A DNA stretch of 64,000 nt from Mesorhizobium sp. M2A.F.Ca.ET.046.03.2.1 (GTDB taxonomy: Bacteria; Pseudomonadota; Alphaproteobacteria; Rhizobiales; Rhizobiaceae). Positions within the stretch are counted from its first letter, which is position 1. Each line of letters starts with the position of its first letter. Shown piece by piece: positions 60,631 to 64,000 of the stretch. A program made the position numbers and the translations under genes. The stretch spans positions 4,576,001 to 4,640,000 of the forward strand of contig NZ_CP034449.1 of NCBI RefSeq assembly GCF_003952425.1. The letters are read 5' to 3'. The notes beneath the pieces are model-generated. The model was given only the letters and a program-made list of their open reading frames with translations, searched no databases and was not told the origin of the DNA.

Positions 60631-61065
60631 ATGTTGCGCACCGTTGCCCGGCCGTGCCGGGCCTCCCTGCCTCTGCTGGCGCTGGCGCTTGCCTCCTGCT
60701 CCTCGTCTGAAACCGTCGACCAGCAATCGAAGCTTGCAGCCTCGACGGTACAGTCGGCGGTGATGGTAAGTGATGCCTGGCTCGCCGGCGCCGCGCCGTC
60801 CCGCTACGCATCGTCCGCCTTGCAATCCTTTGCCGAGACACTCGCCGACGCCGGCCGGCAAGTGCAATCGGCGTCTCCGTCCGACCAGGCAAAGCGGGAT
60901 GCGCTGGCAGAGGCTCTCAGCAGGCTGTCGAACGCGGCAAGGCGGGCCAAGGACGCGGTCGAGGCCGGACAGCACGCCGAGGCCAGCCAGGCGCAGCAGG
61001 AACTTCGCGCCGCGCAAGGCGACCTCGCCGCCGCCTATCGACAATACTTCTCGCCGGGCCGATGA
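60631..61065 (+). CDS. Small lipoprotein, helical
   Basis: A 144-residue lipoprotein: signal RTVARPCRASLPLLALALAS ending in the lipobox LASC, then SSSETVDQQSKLAASTVQSA and long Ala-rich helices. ATG 60631 is used since the signal peptide begins there; an upstream extension is unlikely. Its stop overlaps the Nramp-like start by four bases, so the two are translationally coupled. Confidence 0.75.
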   Translation: MLRTVARPCRASLPLLALALASCSSSETVDQQSKLAASTVQSAVMVSDAWLAGAAPSRYASSALQSFAETLADAGRQVQSASPSDQAKRDALAEALSRLSNAARRAKDAVEAGQHAEASQAQQELRAAQGDLAAAYRQYFSPGR

Positions 61066-62282
61066 AGAAGCTGCTCGAGATCTCGCTTGGTGTCGTCACC
61101 AGCGTCGGCGGCTTCCTGGAGGTCGGGTCGATGGCGACGGCGGCACAGGCCGGCGCGCTGTTCGGCTTCCAGCTCATCTGGGCGGTCGTGCTCGGCACCA
61201 TCTGCATCATCTTCCTGGTCGAGATGGCCGGCCGCTTCGCTGCGGTCAGTCATCACACCATCGCTGACGGCATCCGCGAGAGGTTCGGCTTCAATGCGTT
61301 CATCTGGCCGCTGCTTGCGGTCTTGCTGGTCAACTTCCTGGTGCTTTCCGCCGAGATCGGCGGTGTTGCCATTGCCGCCGAGCTCGCAACGGGTATCGGC
61401 TTCCAATGGTGGGCCTTGCCGGTGGCTTTCCTGGCGTGGCTGCTGCTGTGGAAAGGAACGTTTGGCCTCATCGAGAAAGGGGTGTCGATGCTTGGCCTCG
61501 TCACCGTGTGCTTCGTCGTCGCGGCCGTGATGCTTCGGCCTGAATGGAAAGAAGTGGCTGTCGGCGCCGTGCCCAGCCTGCCGCACCACGACACGGCGAA
61601 ATACTGGTTCATGGCCGTCAGCATTCTCGGCGCCTCGATCTCGCCTTACCTTTTCATGTTCTATTCCTCCGGCGCGATCGAGGATCAGTGGGACAAGAGC
61701 TATCTCGGCACCAATCGGGCGATTGCCGGCCTCGGCATGAGTTTCGGCGGGACGATTTCCGTGGGCGTTCTCGTCGTGGCCGCGCTCGTGCTTGGCGCTC
61801 ATGGCGTTACCGAAGTGGACGACTATAACCAGCTGCCATTGATGCTGATTCCGATATTCGGCTTCTGGGGCTTTGTCCTTTTCGTTGCTTCGCTGGCAAT
61901 CGCCTGCTTTGGCGCCGCGCTCGAAGTGGCCTTGCAGCAGGCCTATCTCGTCGCACAAGGGTTCGGCTGGAACTGGGGCGAGGATCTCAAGCCCCGCGAC
62001 GATCCCGGTTTCAGCCTGGTCTACACGCTGACGCTCTTCCTTGCCGCCGTTCCGATCACGCTCGGTCTCGACCCGTTGAAGCTCACTATCTTCTCGATGG
62101 CGCTGACCGCGGCGAGCCTGCCGCTGACGGTCGTGCCTTTCCTTTTCCTGCTGAATGACGACCGCTATGTCGGCGAGCACCGCAACGGCGTGGTTTCCAA
62201 CGCGGCCGTGATCTTCGTCATCGCGCTCGGCTTCGTGCTGGCGGTGGTGTCCATTCCACTGCAGATATTCGGAGGTACGTGA
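61062..62282 (+). CDS. Nramp-like divalent metal transporter, non-canonical
   Basis: A 406-residue protein with eleven or so membrane spans of the Nramp (SLC11) fold. In place of the TM1 metal motif DPGN it has GGFLEVGSMATAAQAGA, and in TM6 GASISPYLFMFYSSGA instead of MPHN, so metal choice probably differs from MntH. It is coupled to a lipoprotein gene upstream and to two PRC-barrel genes downstream (TGATG overlap with the first). Confidence 0.85.
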   Translation: MKKLLEISLGVVTSVGGFLEVGSMATAAQAGALFGFQLIWAVVLGTICIIFLVEMAGRFAAVSHHTIADGIRERFGFNAFIWPLLAVLLVNFLVLSAEIGGVAIAAELATGIGFQWWALPVAFLAWLLLWKGTFGLIEKGVSMLGLVTVCFVVAAVMLRPEWKEVAVGAVPSLPHHDTAKYWFMAVSILGASISPYLFMFYSSGAIEDQWDKSYLGTNRAIAGLGMSFGGTISVGVLVVAALVLGAHGVTEVDDYNQLPLMLIPIFGFWGFVLFVASLAIACFGAALEVALQQAYLVAQGFGWNWGEDLKPRDDPGFSLVYTLTLFLAAVPITLGLDPLKLTIFSMALTAASLPLTVVPFLFLLNDDRYVGEHRNGVVSNAAVIFVIALGFVLAVVSIPLQIFGGT

Positions 62283-62641
62283 TGCAGTTGCTGCGCGACA
62301 TACTGGACAAGCAGGTCGTCGATCGCGAGCAGGTCAAGATCGGCAAGGTGGACAGCATTGTCGCCGAGCTGACGCCGGGCAAGCAGCCCAGTGTAAGTGC
62401 CGTTGAACTCGGCTCGATCGCGCTGGCGCGACGGCTTGGCTCGGCGCCCGCAAGATGGACGGCGAAGCTCGCGGCAAGGCTGAGCGGCAAGCAGCAGGCA
62501 CGGCCCCACCGGATCGCCTGGGACAAGGTGCGCGATATCGGCGTCGACTTAGAATTCGAAATCGACGTCCGCCGGACCAGGATCTTCGCCTGGCAGGACT
62601 GGCTGCGCGAACATGTGGTCGGCCGAATACCGGGAGCGTGA
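62282..62641 (+). CDS. PRC-barrel domain protein 1
   Basis: A 119-residue cytoplasmic protein: the first 40 residues (QLLRDILDKQVVDREQVKIG) form a PRC-barrel strand set, and a second barrel-like unit (HRIAWDKVRDIGVDLEFEID) follows a basic helix. ATG 62282 overlaps the Nramp-like stop by one base. Likely a small regulatory partner of the transporter. Confidence 0.8.
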   Translation: MQLLRDILDKQVVDREQVKIGKVDSIVAELTPGKQPSVSAVELGSIALARRLGSAPARWTAKLAARLSGKQQARPHRIAWDKVRDIGVDLEFEIDVRRTRIFAWQDWLREHVVGRIPGA

Positions 62642-62643
62642 GC

Positions 62644-62973
62644 ATGGCGACTGTACACCTCGATCACCTTGCCGGCAGGCGCGTGTTCTCCGAGCACGGC
62701 AGGAGCATCGGCTATATCGAGGAGATCATCGCCGAGCGGGACGGCAGCGACCTTGTCGTCACCGAATTCCATGTCGGGATCTTTGCCGCGTTCGAGCGCT
62801 TGTCCGCTTCGACCATCGGCACCGCCTTGCTCGACTTCTTCGCGTTGCGGCGGCGTGAAGGCCTTTATCGCATTCCCTGGGACAAGCTCGATATTTCCGA
62901 TCCGACGCGCCCCAGGCTGCTCTGCCGCGACGAGGAGCTTGCCGCTTTCAAGGCGAAGCCCGAGGGCAAATGA
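62644..62973 (+). CDS. PRC-barrel domain protein 2
   Basis: A 109-residue protein with PRC-barrel features (LAGRRVFSEHGRSIGYIEEI, then YRIPWDKLDISDPTRPRLLC). It starts two bases after the first PRC gene's stop. The paired barrels with the same IPWDKL / IAWDKV block suggest duplication and a heterodimer. Confidence 0.82.
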   Translation: MATVHLDHLAGRRVFSEHGRSIGYIEEIIAERDGSDLVVTEFHVGIFAAFERLSASTIGTALLDFFALRRREGLYRIPWDKLDISDPTRPRLLCRDEELAAFKAKPEGK

Positions 62974-63001
62974 CGATTTGCTAAAAAGCTGCCCATGCGG
63001 G

Positions 63002-63026
63002 GGAACATAGCAGCCTGCGCGAAGTT
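63002..63026 (+). promoter_or_regulatory. RpoE2/EcfG-type promoter candidate
   Basis: Plus-strand GGAAC, 18 bases, TT, ending 26 bases before the ATG of the 24-residue peptide gene. Confidence 0.6.
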
Positions 63027-63051
63027 GGATTCGCATGGAGGAGGCTGCGCC

Positions 63052-63126
63052 ATGAACAGTGTCATCTATCTCATCGGTCTGATCGTCGTTGTGCTCGCGG
63101 TGCTTTCCTTCCTCGGTTTTCACTAG
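63052..63126 (+). CDS. 24-residue single-span membrane peptide
   Basis: ATG 63052 to TAG 63126 encodes MNSVIYLIGLIVVVLAVLSF then LGFH, a single hydrophobic helix. A strong GGAGGAGG site lies eight or so bases upstream and a stress-type promoter 26 bases upstream, which makes translation likely. Similar tiny membrane peptides occur in other rhizobia. It is the first gene of the 63052-64000 operon. Confidence 0.72.
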   Translation: MNSVIYLIGLIVVVLAVLSFLGFH

Positions 63127-63134
63127 GAGGCACC

Positions 63135-63749
63135 ATGCAGCGCGAGAACGATCGGGGCCGCGAGCCCGCCGACTTTGGCAAGGCAAAGGACGAACTTGCC
63201 GACAGGATCCAGGAGGAAACCCAAAGCGCGGGTGAAGCGCTTCACGATGCCCGCGACGAGGTCGCCCGCAGGGCGGGGGCGTATGCGGCCGAAGCCCGGC
63301 AGGCGGTCGCCGAAAAAGCCGAGCAGGCGCAGCGCGATATCGGATCGAGCCTGTCCGCTTTCGGCGGCGCGCTGCGCGCCGCGAGCGATCACCTGGCCGA
63401 GAGCGACCAGGGCGCGGCCTCGAAATTCATGCAGGAGGCCGCGAGCGGGCTGGAACAGCTGTCCTCCTCGTTGAAGGAGAAGCCGTTCGGACAGGTGCTT
63501 GAAGACGTCCAGTCCTTTGGCCGCCAGAATCCTGGAGCGCTTCTTGCCGGTTCGGTTCTGGCGGGACTGGCGCTTGGCCGTTTCATAAAGGCTTCGCCGC
63601 CCGGCACGCGCCTCCCGACGCAGGGCGCGGCCACGCCTGAATATCCCAGCCAAACCGGCATGGGAACGGACGCAGACCGGGATGACCCTCCAGCGAACTG
63701 GGGTTCAGACGGCGGCATACCGGGGAAGGCAGCGGAGCTGAAGAAATGA
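63135..63749 (+). CDS. Helical stress-type protein with C-terminal membrane segment
   Basis: A 204-residue protein, eight bases after the membrane peptide. Residues 10-110 are long Ala/Glu-rich helices (EETQSAGEALHDARDEVARR, AYAAEARQAVAEKAEQAQRD) like LEA or apolipoprotein-type helices; then PGALLAGSVLAGLALGRFIK, a membrane anchor; then a polar tail. Its layout matches the ElaB/YqjD-like membrane-associated proteins. The stop overlaps the next gene by four bases. Confidence 0.72.
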   Translation: MQRENDRGREPADFGKAKDELADRIQEETQSAGEALHDARDEVARRAGAYAAEARQAVAEKAEQAQRDIGSSLSAFGGALRAASDHLAESDQGAASKFMQEAASGLEQLSSSLKEKPFGQVLEDVQSFGRQNPGALLAGSVLAGLALGRFIKASPPGTRLPTQGAATPEYPSQTGMGTDADRDDPPANWGSDGGIPGKAAELKK

Positions 63750-64000
63750 GCATTCAGGACAATCCAAGTCTCGGCACATTGGTTGCCGATCTGGCGCAAC
63801 AGGTGAGCACGCTCGTGCAAACGGAGGCCAGGCTCCTAAGGGCGGAAATCTCGGAGAGCGCGACCAAGGCCGGCGCGGGCGCCGTCGAGGTGCTGGGCGG
63901 CGCGATATGCCTGCTCGCGGCGCTTTTGGTCTTGTTGCAGGCGCTTGTCATCGCCCTGGCTCGCCTTGGTCTGGGTGCAGGATGGTCCGCCTTGCTCGTC
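63746..64000 (+). CDS. Phage holin family / YqjE-like membrane protein, 5' part
   Basis: The first 85 residues are seen: SIQDNPSLGTLVADLAQQVS, TLVQTEARLLRAEISESATK, then a membrane helix VLGGAICLLAALLVLLQALV. This is the DUF1469/phage-holin-3-like family usually found beside YqjD-like proteins. The gene runs off the right edge. ATG 63746 overlaps the upstream stop. Confidence 0.8.
   Translation, partial: MSIQDNPSLGTLVADLAQQVSTLVQTEARLLRAEISESATKAGAGAVEVLGGAICLLAALLVLLQALVIALARLGLGAGWSALLV

Noticed and set aside
61035..62180. A 381-codon antisense frame over the Nramp-like gene
   Set aside because: Charged low-complexity shadow of a membrane protein gene; no start signals.
1..64000. CRISPR arrays, IS elements, rRNA or tRNA genes
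   Set aside because: No regularly spaced repeats, transposase motifs or stable RNA sequences were recognised; the dispersed palindromic elements are single copies between genes.

Overview
The window is a 64 kb stretch of a high-GC alphaproteobacterial chromosome, most likely Mesorhizobium or a close relative in the Phyllobacteriaceae. The pointers are a DUF768-like small protein, two families of roughly 100-bp Rhizobiales-type intergenic palindromic elements (five copies of one, two of the other), many Gfo/Idh/MocA and ABC sugar systems, and ten sites matching the RpoE2/EcfG general-stress promoter pattern GGAAC-N18/19-TT. No rRNA, tRNA, CRISPR array, IS element or replication origin was seen.

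Layout. 1-1157: 3' end of an assimilatory nitrate reductase. 1271-11812: a sugar or polyol operon on the minus strand (SDR, mannitol-dehydrogenase family enzyme, TIM-barrel isomerase, RbsB/A/C/C-type transporter) with an RpiR regulator and a divergent Gfo/Idh/MocA gene. 11896-19949: mixed genes (nucleotidyltransferase-like, proline-rich peptide, orphan nuoD, AlkB, KTSC, LhgO-like oxidase, class III aminotransferase, FMN reductase). 20473-23623: a decayed patch with a frameshifted HD-GYP/LuxR regulator and a broken branched-chain/amide-type binding protein. 23751-27634: a second sugar ABC operon ending in a Gfo/Idh/MocA gene. 28035-30330: MarR regulator and divergent DHA2-type MFS pump.

30398-47722 is a large carbohydrate-utilisation region. 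Twelve minus-strand genes (41939 down to 30398) run as one tightly packed series: class I aldolase, PfkB kinase, MsmK-type ATPase, binding protein, two permeases, TIM-barrel isomerase, Gfo oxidoreductase, second TIM-barrel isomerase, alpha/beta hydrolase, ribulose-phosphate-epimerase-like enzyme, ROK kinase. Next to it lie a divergent Gfo gene plus esterase, a LacI regulator, a PfkB kinase gene broken by two frameshifts, and a kbaZ/gatZ homologue. A 26-bp inverted-repeat box upstream of the aldolase/Gfo pair (42013-42038) recurs upstream of the second ABC operon (27841-27866), suggesting shared control.

47823-49218 is gene-poor and holds two 5'-truncated, back-to-back gene remnants, which look like a deletion scar. 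49305-64000 is rich in stress functions: exonuclease III, a YflT-like general stress protein, DUF4142, VOC, DUF1003, DUF892, DUF768-like and tiny membrane proteins, an Nramp-like transporter with two PRC-barrel partners, and a complete pqqABCDE operon. Most stress genes have a GGAAC-N18-TT site just upstream, so this end looks like a small general-stress-response regulon cluster.

All four frameshifts seen in otherwise well-conserved genes at 21.8, 22.6, 45.5 and 46.2 kb are repaired by adding one base. They may be real decay or consensus errors and should be checked against reads.
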